The notes under the pieces were generated by a model, which did no database searches, was not told the origin of the DNA, and saw nothing but the letters and a program-made list of their open reading frames with translations. Position numbers and translations under genes: made by a program. From Pseudomonas californiensis (lineage in GTDB: Bacteria > Pseudomonadota > Gammaproteobacteria > Pseudomonadales > Pseudomonadaceae), in assembly GCF_021147775.1 (NCBI RefSeq), contig NZ_JAGTPK010000021.1:1-64000 (forward strand): a DNA stretch of 64,000 bases, written 5' to 3'. Positions 52,489-60,919 of the stretch are shown here, one piece after another; within the stretch, counting starts at the first letter, position 1, and each line of letters begins with the position of its first letter.

Positions 52489-52511
52489 TTGCATGCGCAA
52501 CACGCATGCAA
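52489..52511. repeat. Perfect 9-base inverted repeat after the second LysR gene
   Basis: TTGCATGCG (52489-52497) and CGCATGCAA (52503-52511) flank the loop CAACA, five bases after the LysR stop codon. There is no T-tract. The repeat could end the LysR transcript or serve as an operator for the transporter operon, which starts 160 bases later. Confidence 0.45.
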
Positions 52512-52672
52512 ACCTGCGTAATAAGCGTTTTCTCATTCAGCAGTCAGAGCCTACTCTCGGACCCAACGGGCACAAGACCTGATCCTGCTTCACCCCGCTT
52601 CATCTTCTCGACTCTGCCCCCTTATCAATGCAGGGTTGTTCCCTGCGTGTGTCGCATGCAGGAGCCAACAAC

Positions 52673-53983
52673 ATGAGCATTACACAACAATCCGCTTCGC
52701 ACCCCGATCACAAGAAGGCACGCCGCGCCGTGACCGCCACGGTTATCGGCAACGGCCTTGAGTGGTTCGACTTCACGGTCTACAGCTTTTTCTCGGTGAT
52801 CATCGCCAAGGTATTCTTCCCCACCGGCAGCGAATTGACCTCATACCTGTTGGCGCTGGCGACCTTCGGCGTGGGCTTTTTCATGCGCCCGGTCGGTGGC
52901 ATCGTGCTGGGTATCTACAGTGACAAGCGCGGTCGCAAGGCGGCGCTATCGTTGACCATTCTGCTCATGGCACTGGGCACCCTGATCATTGCCCTTACTC
53001 CAGGCTTTGCGCAGATCGGCTATTTTGCCCCGGTGATGATCGTGCTGGCGCGCCTGCTGCAAGGCTTCTCTGCAGGCGGCGAAATGGGCAGCGCGACGGC
53101 CTTTCTCACCGAACACGCGCCTGAAGGCAAGAAGGCGTTCTATTCCAGCTGGATTCAAGCGAGCATCGGCGTCGCGGTGCTGCTCGGCTCGGCACTGGGC
53201 GCCATTCTGTCCAGCTACCTGACTCAGGCGCAACTGGAAAGCTGGGGCTGGCGTGTGCCGTTCCTGATCGGCACGCTGATCGGGCCGGTCGGTTTCTATA
53301 TTCGTAGCCGCGTCGATGAAACACCGGCCTATACAGCAGCCAAACCCGTCGAATCGCCACTGCGTGAAGTGATCAAGACCTATCCGCGCCAGACCCTGAT
53401 CAGCTTTTCGCTGGTGGTGCTATGGACCGTCTGCACTTACGCGATCCTGTTTTACATTCCTTCCTACGCTCAGCGTGTACTGGGACTTCCATCATGGATG
53501 GGTTTCAGCGCCGGCATGATGGGTGGCGCTGTGCTGATCGTCGCTACGCCGCTGGTGGGCGCTCTGGCAGACCGCAGCGGTCACAGGCCTTGGCTGCTCG
53601 GTTCCGCTATCGCGATCTTTTTCAGTGCGTACCCGATGTTCCTGTTCATCAACCAGATGCCCGGGCTGTTTTCACTGCTGATTTTCGAACTGGTTCTCGG
53701 CCTGCTGATTTCAGGCTACATCGGCTCGATCCTGGCCGCGTTCGGTGAGTTGCTGCCCACGCATGTGCTTTCGACTGGTCTGTCCGTGGCGTACAACTTT
53801 GCGGTGACCATCTTCGGCGGTTTCGCCACGTTTACCATCACCTGGCTGATCGCCTCGACCGGCAGCAACCTCGCACCGGCCTTCTACATCATGTTTGCCG
53901 CCATCGTCAGCGGCATCGGCGCGACGCTCTATCGCGACCGAGCGCCTGCTGCCCATCGCCCTCTGACTGGAGCTTATCAATGA
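52673..53983 (+). CDS. MFS transporter, metabolite:H+ symporter (MHS) family
   Basis: This 436-residue carrier has about twelve helices. MHS features are ATVIGNGLEWFDFTVYSFFSVIIAKVFFP at the N-terminus, the loop GIYSDKRGRKAAL, and FSAGGEMGSATAFLTEHAPEGKKAFYSSW. Relatives import citrate, proline betaine, dicarboxylates or shikimate. AGGAG precedes ATG 52673 at eight bases. The last four bases overlap the amidohydrolase start (ATGA), so the imported compound is probably the hydrolase substrate. Confidence 0.87.
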   Translation: MSITQQSASHPDHKKARRAVTATVIGNGLEWFDFTVYSFFSVIIAKVFFPTGSELTSYLLALATFGVGFFMRPVGGIVLGIYSDKRGRKAALSLTILLMALGTLIIALTPGFAQIGYFAPVMIVLARLLQGFSAGGEMGSATAFLTEHAPEGKKAFYSSWIQASIGVAVLLGSALGAILSSYLTQAQLESWGWRVPFLIGTLIGPVGFYIRSRVDETPAYTAAKPVESPLREVIKTYPRQTLISFSLVVLWTVCTYAILFYIPSYAQRVLGLPSWMGFSAGMMGGAVLIVATPLVGALADRSGHRPWLLGSAIAIFFSAYPMFLFINQMPGLFSLLIFELVLGLLISGYIGSILAAFGELLPTHVLSTGLSVAYNFAVTIFGGFATFTITWLIASTGSNLAPAFYIMFAAIVSGIGATLYRDRAPAAHRPLTGAYQ

Positions 53984-55239
53984 GTACCGCTGAAACTTCA
54001 CGCCTGATCCTGCGCAACGGCCGGCTGCTGGACCTGCAACAGGGCGCCTTGATTTCAGGGCAGGAAGTAGTCATCGAAGGTGAGCGCATCGTTGCGGTCC
54101 GCGCCGAAGGCGAGCCAGCTCCGGCTGATGCTCAAGTTATTGATCTGGGTGGCCGAACCCTGATGCCGGGCCTGATCGACTGTCATGTTCACGTGCTGGC
54201 GTCCAACGCCAATCTGGGCATGAACGCCCTGCAACCCAATGCAATCATCATGTACCGCGCCTTGCCAATCCTGTCGGCGATGCTGCAGCGCGGCTTCACC
54301 ACTGTGCGCGACGCAGGCGGTGCTGACTGGGCGCTGGCCCGTTCCATTCAGATGGGATTGATTCCTGGCCCAAGAATCTTTGCGTCGGGCAAGGCACTGT
54401 CACAGACCGGTGGCCATGGTGACATGCGCGCGCGTGGCGAGCTGCTGCTCAATGAGCCTTGCTCATGCTGCTTCCGGGCCGGGGCGATTGCCCGTGTGGT
54501 GGACGGCGTCGACAATGTCCGGCTGGCAGTGCGCGAAGAGCTGCAACAGGGCGCCAACCAGATCAAGATCATGGCATCAGGCGGCGTTTCGTCGCCCACT
54601 GACCCGATTGCCAATACGCAATACAGCGAGGCGGAAATCCGCGCCATCGTCGACGAAGCTGCAGCAGCCAATACCTACGTGATGGCTCATGCCTATACCG
54701 CGCGCGCCATTCGCCGCGCCGTTGAATGCGGCGTGCGCACCATCGAGCACGGCAATCTGGTGGACGCCGATACCGCACGATTGATGGCGGAAAAAGGCGC
54801 TTTTGCTGTGCCTACACAAGTTACCTACGAAATGCTGGCCGAGTACGGCGAGCGCTTCGGGCTGCCAGCCGATTCCGTGGCCAAGATCGAGGATGTGCGT
54901 CAGGCCGGACGTAACGCCCTGCTGCTGTTCGCTGAAGCTGGCGTACCAATGGGTTACGGTTCGGACCTGTTGGGCGAGATGCACGAGTACCAGACCCACG
55001 AACTGAAAATCCGTGCTGAGCTGCTGGGCAACCTCGCGGCCCTGCGCAGTGCCACCAGCGTGGCCGCACAGATTCTTCAGCGTGAAGGCGAACTGGGCTG
55101 CATTGCGCCCGGCGCGCTGGCCGACCTGCTGGTGGTGGACGGTGATCCACTGACCGACATCAACTGCCTGGTAGGCCAGGGCGAGCAGTTGGCGATGATC
55201 GTTCAGGGTGGTCATGTGCGCAAGAACACCCTGATTTGA
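53980..55239 (+). CDS. Metal-dependent amidohydrolase (imidazolonepropionase/prolidase-like)
   Basis: The 419-residue protein has a binuclear amidohydrolase site: His69 and His71 (CHVHV), Lys196 (QIKIMASGGV), His237 (MAHAYT), His257 (IEHGN) and Asp329 (YGSD). GGHGD around residue 144-148 is shared by bacterial Xaa-Arg/Xaa-Pro type dipeptidases and carboxypeptidases of this superfamily. A peptide or N-acyl amino acid substrate is therefore plausible but not proven. There is no signal peptide. Start in ATGA overlap with the transporter gene implies co-translation; together they look like an uptake and hydrolysis module under the tandem LysR genes. Confidence 0.83.
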   Translation: MSTAETSRLILRNGRLLDLQQGALISGQEVVIEGERIVAVRAEGEPAPADAQVIDLGGRTLMPGLIDCHVHVLASNANLGMNALQPNAIIMYRALPILSAMLQRGFTTVRDAGGADWALARSIQMGLIPGPRIFASGKALSQTGGHGDMRARGELLLNEPCSCCFRAGAIARVVDGVDNVRLAVREELQQGANQIKIMASGGVSSPTDPIANTQYSEAEIRAIVDEAAAANTYVMAHAYTARAIRRAVECGVRTIEHGNLVDADTARLMAEKGAFAVPTQVTYEMLAEYGERFGLPADSVAKIEDVRQAGRNALLLFAEAGVPMGYGSDLLGEMHEYQTHELKIRAELLGNLAALRSATSVAAQILQREGELGCIAPGALADLLVVDGDPLTDINCLVGQGEQLAMIVQGGHVRKNTLI

Positions 55240-55251
55240 CCTGACAAGGCA

Positions 55252-56151
55252 TCAGTGAGCGTTGTGATCCCAGATCCAGTTCCAGATGCCCGGTAACTGC
55301 ACAGGCTCGGCACCGTCCTTGACGGTTCGGGCCATGGCAGCACGCTGCAACTGCGTGCTGTCGTCGTAGAACGGCCTGGCGTCGAGGCGCACACCCGTCT
55401 GTTCGGCGCTGTCGACCAGTATCTGCAGGTATTCCCGTACATGCCGCGCCGTGTAACGGTTCAGATCATGAAAGGTCACGACTACCGGAACAACCCCATC
55501 CACAACCGGCAACGCGCCAACCGCGATGCGTTCACGCACCTGTGACAACTGACTGACCATGTTCGAGCGACGACGCAGACTGAAGTTGTAACCCCATATC
55601 TTGCCGTCATTGGCACTCAGATCGGTCAGCAGCACATGCAGGCCGTGCTGCTGATAGGCGCTGAACACCCGTTTGTCGTAGTTCCAGAAAGGCGGACGCA
55701 GCAATGTGGTTGGCGACCCTGTAATCGAAGCCATGATGGCGCTGCCCTGGGTCAGGGATTGCTCCAGTTCCTCGGGGCTCAACGAGCGGTGATTGGTGTG
55801 GTGCGGCGTGGCGGTATGAAAGCCCAGAATATGACCTTCTTCGTGCTCGCGATGCATGAGCGCCCGCCCTTGGTCGCTGTTGCCTGCGCCGGTTGCACCG
55901 GTCTGCACGAAAAACACGGCCTTGATATGCGGCTGCACAGGATTATCGGCCAGGCTGTCGAGCACAGTGATGGTCGGGTTATAGAAACCCGATGCGCTGG
56001 GCCCGTCATCGAAGGTCAACAGGAAACGAACCGGTGGCTGCTTGAGCAGCTTGTCACGGGTTTGTTGGGTCAGCGTAATCGGTGCACTGATGCAGGCAGT
56101 CAGGCCCAACGCAATCACCATGGCCCAAAGCGCGGCAAAAACGAATTTCAT
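55252..56151 (-). CDS. Polysaccharide deacetylase-family lipoprotein (NodB fold)
   Basis: This 299-residue envelope protein has a lipoprotein signal ending LGLTAC (Cys20). The NodB-type catalytic motifs are present: TFDDGPS for the base and metal aspartates, the HTNHRSL-type histidines, RPPFWNY, and VTFHDLN near the end. The enzyme would remove N-acetyl groups from an extracytoplasmic glycan such as peptidoglycan or an exopolysaccharide. The start at 56151 gives the short lipoprotein signal; a longer frame upstream has none. It is convergent with the amidohydrolase gene, 12 bases away. Confidence 0.83.
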   Translation of the reverse strand: MKFVFAALWAMVIALGLTACISAPITLTQQTRDKLLKQPPVRFLLTFDDGPSASGFYNPTITVLDSLADNPVQPHIKAVFFVQTGATGAGNSDQGRALMHREHEEGHILGFHTATPHHTNHRSLSPEELEQSLTQGSAIMASITGSPTTLLRPPFWNYDKRVFSAYQQHGLHVLLTDLSANDGKIWGYNFSLRRRSNMVSQLSQVRERIAVGALPVVDGVVPVVVTFHDLNRYTARHVREYLQILVDSAEQTGVRLDARPFYDDSTQLQRAAMARTVKDGAEPVQLPGIWNWIWDHNAH

Positions 56152-56265
56152 AGGTATGTCTGTTCCGGATGACCAGCCAATGCAATGCCCATGATGGGCG
56201 CTCTGCCATTCCTCCCTGTCCGGCTCCTGTAACGGTGTACACGCAAAGTGCAGCGGTGGCACACA

Positions 56266-57369
56266 CTAGCTGGCCGCTCCTGCAAAGACAATCACGGCCG
56301 CCCGCAGCTTGTCCGCACCGAAACAGCTCATGCGGTTGAAGTCAGCATGGCTCACCGGCAAATGTTGGCAGTCAATGGCCTGACGGTGCAGGCTGTGGTC
56401 GATATCAGGGTCGTGCAGGTAAACAAAATCGCGGTCGCAGTCAGTCACCATCACCCAATGCGGCGCCTTGGAGCGCGTAAGACGGTAGCTGCTGATCAAG
56501 ACCAGAGGCCTGCCGCCCTTGTCCAGCAGACTCTGCAGGTCCAGTGAGCGATTAGGCCGTATCTGCACCTGCGCCGCTTCAAGCTCACGACAGAACTGCT
56601 CGTGAACCAGGCGAATCACCTGTTTTTTCGCCTCGCTGCGTACCCCTCCCAAAAACAATGGGCCAGGCATTGATACCTGTAACTCGACTGCAAAGCCACG
56701 TCGCCACGCGGCCAGGGCCAGACCGTGTGGGCTGCATCCTCCATGGCCGGAGGTCATGAACACGGTGGTCGCTTCACGCCAGATTTGCAGCTCTTCGGCG
56801 CGCTCCATTGAACGTGCCGGCTGCAAGGCTTTCAAGGCCATGAGCAGGCACGCCGGGCCACAGGTAAACTCCAGCGTTTGCTGGTAATACGGCACCGAGC
56901 GGCTATCAGGACGGGCATGCTCGACGATACGTTTTTCATAGCGCAAGGCCGGCGCATGATCCTGGTAGTAATCGTCGACCTGCGCGAAACGGCGATAGCC
57001 GCTGTGCTCGTAGAGCCCGATAGCGGTGAGGTTGTCTGGACGGACCTCCAGACGCAGGTAAGCGCAATCGCGCTGTACCGCCTGCTCTTCGGCCCGCTGT
57101 AAAAGCTGTCTGCCCAGCCCTTTGCCACGTGCCACCTCGGCAATGGCAAGTGAATACAAGCGCCCCAGTGAAGTGCCTCGATGGAACAGCACCAGCGCAT
57201 AGCCTGCGAGTTGGCCGGCTTGCTCAGCAACAATAAGACAGGCGTTGGCCCGGCTGATCATCCAGTGAAAACTGCGCGCTGTCAGTCGGTCGCTTTCAAA
57301 ACAACGGTTCTCCAGCAAGAGTAATGCGTCGACATCGGCTTGCACTGCATCACGAAATATAAAGCCCAT
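56266..57369 (-). CDS. GNAT acetyltransferase fused to C39-type cysteine peptidase
   Basis: This 367-residue protein has two domains. Residues 1-150 form a RimI-like GNAT fold, with the acetyl-CoA loop VARGKGLGRQLL and LEVRPDNLTAIGLYEHSGYRRF. Residues 155-367 resemble peptidase C39: catalytic Cys170 in EFTCGPACLLMALKAL, His in APHWVMVT and Asp in YLHDPDID. It has no signal peptide. It is divergent from the RimK-like ligase gene by about 90 bases; the pair recurs in proteobacteria and has been linked computationally to peptide amidoligation. Activity is not established. Acetylation, cleavage and ligation of a small peptide are the inferred roles. Confidence 0.85.
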   Translation of the reverse strand: MGFIFRDAVQADVDALLLLENRCFESDRLTARSFHWMISRANACLIVAEQAGQLAGYALVLFHRGTSLGRLYSLAIAEVARGKGLGRQLLQRAEEQAVQRDCAYLRLEVRPDNLTAIGLYEHSGYRRFAQVDDYYQDHAPALRYEKRIVEHARPDSRSVPYYQQTLEFTCGPACLLMALKALQPARSMERAEELQIWREATTVFMTSGHGGCSPHGLALAAWRRGFAVELQVSMPGPLFLGGVRSEAKKQVIRLVHEQFCRELEAAQVQIRPNRSLDLQSLLDKGGRPLVLISSYRLTRSKAPHWVMVTDCDRDFVYLHDPDIDHSLHRQAIDCQHLPVSHADFNRMSCFGADKLRAAVIVFAGAAS

Positions 57370-57461
57370 CTTCACCGCCGTAAAAGTTGTGTAACGAAAC
57401 GGGACATTTCAATAAGCACATGCTTAATAGAAAGGACTGTTTCCCATCGGATCGATTACAC

Positions 57462-59048
57462 ATGTCAGCGGCGCAGGTGAAGATGAACGAAGTATCGGCT
57501 CAACTCGAACGTTCAGCAACAGCAAAACAGGCGTATAGCGAAATACCTTTTGCAGCACGGAGCCAACTGGTGATCATTGTCGAGCGGCTTGAAGACTGGG
57601 CATCTTACTTCCCCAGTGAAGACTTGATCAGTGCGCAGGACTACCTGGAAAATCCGCTGAAAGCCACCGCAGGCAAGCGTGTACAGGTCATCAACCTATG
57701 CCGCAGCTACAAATACCTGGGGCACGGTTATTACTGTTCCTTATTAGCCGAAGCTCGTCAGCACAATGTCATTCCTTCCGTACGCACTATCAGCGAACTG
57801 ACGCGAAAGTCGCTCTATGGGTTGGCACTCGACGACCTCGACAAGACACTGGAACATGCACTTCAGGATCACCCGTATGATGACACCGAAGGGTTTACCC
57901 TCACGCTGTACTTTGGCCAGACCACACTCGAACCGTTAAAAGACTTGGCCCGACAATTGTTCGAAGCCTTCCCGTGCCCCCTTCTGATGGTGGAATTCCG
58001 CAAGCGTGACAATTGGCACATCGCGGGCATCAAGGCAGGCGCGCTTCCCAAATTGCGCGACGATCAGCAGGATGAATTTGCCATTGCCCTGGATGGTTTC
58101 AGCCGCAAGATCTGGCGTCAGCCGCGCTCACGTCGACTGGCCCGCTATGACCTGGCCATTCTGCACGACCCGCAAGAGCAACTGCCGCCGTCCAATGCTC
58201 AGGCGCTGGCCAATTTCATCAGGGTCGGTCAACGTCTGGGGATTGATGTCGAGCTGATCGAAAAGAAGGACTACGCCCGTCTCGCCGAATACGACGCGCT
58301 GTTGATTCGCGAAACCACCAGCGTCGACAACCACACCTACCGGTTTGCCAAAAAAGCCGAAAGCGAGGGCCTGGTGGTCATGGATGACTCTACATCCATT
58401 CTGCGCTGCACCAACAAGGTGTACCTGACCGACCTGCTCAAGAGTCACGGTCTGGGCATGCCGCGTACCGAAATTCTCTACAAGGATCGGCCTGAAGAAC
58501 TGGAGGGCGTCGCCCGTCGACTGGGCTTTCCGCTGGTACTGAAAATCCCCGACGGTTGCTTTTCAAGGGGCGTGATCAAGGTCAGCACAGCCGAGGAAAT
58601 GCATCAGGCAACGGCCCAGTTGTTCGAACATTCGGTGCTCTTGCTGGCACAGGAGTTTTTCTATACCGAGTACGACTGGCGCATCGGGATTCTCAATCGC
58701 AAGCCGATCTTCGCCTGCCAATACTTCATGTCCAAGGGGCATTGGCAGATCTACAACCACAAGGCCGTGGGGGCGGAGATCAATGGCGAATGCCGGACCC
58801 TGGCGGTGCACGAAGCGCCGCGCGCCGTGGTCGAGCTGGCCCTGAAAACCGCCAACCTGATCGGTGACGGGCTATACGGCGTGGACCTCAAGCAGTCGGG
58901 TGATCAAGTGGTGGTCATTGAAGTCAACGACAACCCCAACCTGGACGCCGGGATCGAAGACGCCTATTTGCAGGACGACCTTTACAGTCTGGTGCTGGAA
59001 GAGTTTGTGCGCCGCCTGGAACTCAAGCGCCTCGGCCAGGTATGGTGA
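57462..59048 (+). CDS. RimK-like ATP-grasp ligase with N-terminal RLAN domain
   Basis: This 528-residue protein has a RimK-like ATP-grasp N-terminal (RLAN) region (residues about 35-220, QLVIIVERLEDWASYFP ... CRSYKYLGHGYYCSLLAEA). A catalytic ATP-grasp domain follows (LVLKIPDGCFSRGVIKV, EYDWRIGILN). The C-terminal metal-binding signature is VIEVNDNPNLDAGIEDAYLQDDLY. RimK adds glutamates to ribosomal protein S6; this subfamily is distinct and presumably forms an amide bond on another peptide or metabolite. Start uncertain: ATG 57462 or 57483. It is followed five bases later by the CorA-like gene and is divergent from the GNAT-C39 gene. Confidence 0.87.
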   Translation: MSAAQVKMNEVSAQLERSATAKQAYSEIPFAARSQLVIIVERLEDWASYFPSEDLISAQDYLENPLKATAGKRVQVINLCRSYKYLGHGYYCSLLAEARQHNVIPSVRTISELTRKSLYGLALDDLDKTLEHALQDHPYDDTEGFTLTLYFGQTTLEPLKDLARQLFEAFPCPLLMVEFRKRDNWHIAGIKAGALPKLRDDQQDEFAIALDGFSRKIWRQPRSRRLARYDLAILHDPQEQLPPSNAQALANFIRVGQRLGIDVELIEKKDYARLAEYDALLIRETTSVDNHTYRFAKKAESEGLVVMDDSTSILRCTNKVYLTDLLKSHGLGMPRTEILYKDRPEELEGVARRLGFPLVLKIPDGCFSRGVIKVSTAEEMHQATAQLFEHSVLLLAQEFFYTEYDWRIGILNRKPIFACQYFMSKGHWQIYNHKAVGAEINGECRTLAVHEAPRAVVELALKTANLIGDGLYGVDLKQSGDQVVVIEVNDNPNLDAGIEDAYLQDDLYSLVLEEFVRRLELKRLGQVW

Positions 59049-59052
59049 AGCG

Positions 59053-59982
59053 ATGATCCAGGGCCTGAAACTTGAAAACAGTCAGTTACAGCCGTGCGAT
59101 CCGCAAGGCGCGCAAGTGTTGTGGTTCAGCAGGCCGGATGCCAGCGAGCGGACGCTGCTGCTGAAGCGTTTTCATCTGGACGAACACGCAGTTGCCTCCG
59201 CTCTGGACCCGGACGAAATTTCACGTATCGAATTCCACCCAGATGCGCTGTTCCTGATCTGGAAGCGACCCGAGAACTATTCGGGCAAGGACAGCTTCTC
59301 ATTCGATGTGTCGTCGTTCGGCATGCTGCTCAGCGATGACCAGTTGCTGATGATCTGTGACGACGACCAGCCACTGAGCTCACTGGGTGCTAATCGTCCG
59401 CTCAATCAGCCAGTTGATATTCTGCTGGAGCTGCTCTTCAACAATATCCATCACTACCTTGGCCACTTGAAGGTCATCAAGATGGTTGCCCGAGAACTGC
59501 AGCAGAAATTCAACTCGTCCCTGGAAAACCGCCATCTGCTGCAAATGTTCAATCTCAGCGAAAGCCTTGTCTATTACATCAACGCTATCCACAGCAACGG
59601 CGCAGTCCTGACCCGCTTGCGCAACCATGCCCAAGGCAAACAGTACGGCGCCGACAGCCTGGCACTGATCGACGACATGATCATCGAGAACGACCAGTGC
59701 TACAAACAGGCCGAAATCTACTCGACTGTGTTCGCCGGACTGATGGACGCCCGGGGCAATCTGGTCAACAACAGCACCAACAACCTGTTGCGCAAACTGA
59801 CCCTGATCAACGTGGTGTTCCTGCCCTTGAACCTGATCGCAGGGATCGGCGGCATGTCCGAGTTCAGCATGATGACCGCGCCCTTGCACTGGTGGGTGTC
59901 CTATTCAGCGCTGCTCCTGGGCATGCTGGCGCTGGGCGGCGCCATGGTCTGGGGGCTGCGCAAGATGGCCCGCTCAGCCTGA
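59053..59982 (+). CDS. CorA-like divalent cation transporter with GMS in place of GMN
   Basis: This 309-residue protein has the long soluble N-terminal part of the CorA superfamily (MIQGLKLENSQL ... FLIWKRPENY). Two C-terminal helices follow: KLTLINVVFLPLNLIAGIGGMSEFSMM and WWVSYSALLLGMLALGGAMVWGL. The selectivity motif GMN is replaced by Gly-Met-Ser (267-269), as in a known CorA-like subgroup of uncertain specificity; ZntB has GIN. It probably moves a divalent cation, possibly magnesium needed by the ATP-grasp ligase. The start at 59053 lies five bases after the RimK-like gene. Confidence 0.82.
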   Translation: MIQGLKLENSQLQPCDPQGAQVLWFSRPDASERTLLLKRFHLDEHAVASALDPDEISRIEFHPDALFLIWKRPENYSGKDSFSFDVSSFGMLLSDDQLLMICDDDQPLSSLGANRPLNQPVDILLELLFNNIHHYLGHLKVIKMVARELQQKFNSSLENRHLLQMFNLSESLVYYINAIHSNGAVLTRLRNHAQGKQYGADSLALIDDMIIENDQCYKQAEIYSTVFAGLMDARGNLVNNSTNNLLRKLTLINVVFLPLNLIAGIGGMSEFSMMTAPLHWWVSYSALLLGMLALGGAMVWGLRKMARSA

Positions 59983-59986
59983 GCGG

Positions 59987-60838
59987 TTACGGCTCCCAGT
60001 CAGCCTTGCCGATCTGCAGACCGTGCAACCCGTTATAGGCTGCACGCTGGGGCTGTTGCCAGCCGTCGAGCAACTCAGGATCAAGGCTGTAGATTTCGAC
60101 ACCCAGCGGCCTGCAGACACTCAACGGGTCCTGGGCTTCCGGGCCCCACATGGGCAACGACAGGTCGCCGCCCGGGCATGTCGACAACGCGCACAGCAAG
60201 TCGATTTCGGCGAAGAACTCGAGATAATCGCCCTTCTGGGCCGGACAGGCTTTCATGAAGTACATGTCGTCATGGTTGAGGCCGGTGCACTGAAAGATGT
60301 TTAGCACATCATGCACGTCGAATTCGGTCAGCCCGTGCGGGAGCACAGCGCGAGTCAGGTTCGAATGGCAGTGATGGTGAAAGTCTTCACCGGTGAGCAT
60401 CTTGTTGACGTAGGGGTCACAGCGCGTACCGAGCAAGTCATGCAAGCGGCCGCCGTGCTCATCGATGCCGTAGCTGGCGAGGCTGTCGTCGGTAATGGTG
60501 ACCATCGGACGCAGAAACGGCAGGTTCGACCACAACCGGTCATGAATGCTGACATGCGCGCCCTGCAATTGCCGGGTACGCGCAGCCCACAAGCGTTCAC
60601 GCGGATCATTGGCGTTCCAGACGTTGAAATCACCCACTTGTGGCCCGACCGGTGTGGTGACACGAAACACCTGACCCGCCTTGACCTTCCAGGCCCGCCC
60701 CGTACGGATCGGAACTTCGAAGTGCTCGACCAGCGTGCGTTGCTGTGCAGCGTCGCGGATACGCGCGTAGAAGCCGGTGTCCACTTGCAGGGCTGCGCCT
60801 TTACTCATTTGATAAGCGGCAGGGTAATCCTTGTACAT
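59987..60838 (-). CDS. Urea carboxylase-associated family protein (DUF1989)
   Basis: The 283-residue protein carries the DUF1989 core: GRAWKVKAGQVFRVTTPVGPQVGDFNVW, the histidine/cysteine-rich EDFHHHCHSNLTRAVLPHGL and DVLNIFQCTGLNHDDMYFM. Members usually neighbour urea carboxylase or allophanate hydrolase genes and are thought to work in guanidine or urea-related nitrogen metabolism, with metal binding. None of those genes is here. It lies 81 bases downstream of dnaE2 on the same strand and may be read from that transcript. ATG 60838 follows GAGAG. Function in this context is unknown. Confidence 0.83.
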   Translation of the reverse strand: MYKDYPAAYQMSKGAALQVDTGFYARIRDAAQQRTLVEHFEVPIRTGRAWKVKAGQVFRVTTPVGPQVGDFNVWNANDPRERLWAARTRQLQGAHVSIHDRLWSNLPFLRPMVTITDDSLASYGIDEHGGRLHDLLGTRCDPYVNKMLTGEDFHHHCHSNLTRAVLPHGLTEFDVHDVLNIFQCTGLNHDDMYFMKACPAQKGDYLEFFAEIDLLCALSTCPGGDLSLPMWGPEAQDPLSVCRPLGVEIYSLDPELLDGWQQPQRAAYNGLHGLQIGKADWEP

Positions 60839-60919
60839 AAAAAGACTCTCGTGGGGCAGGAGGGGAATGGCTTCAGCGTTGCTGTTGCACTGCAAGTTGC
60901 GGGCCTGCCGCCACGTCAC

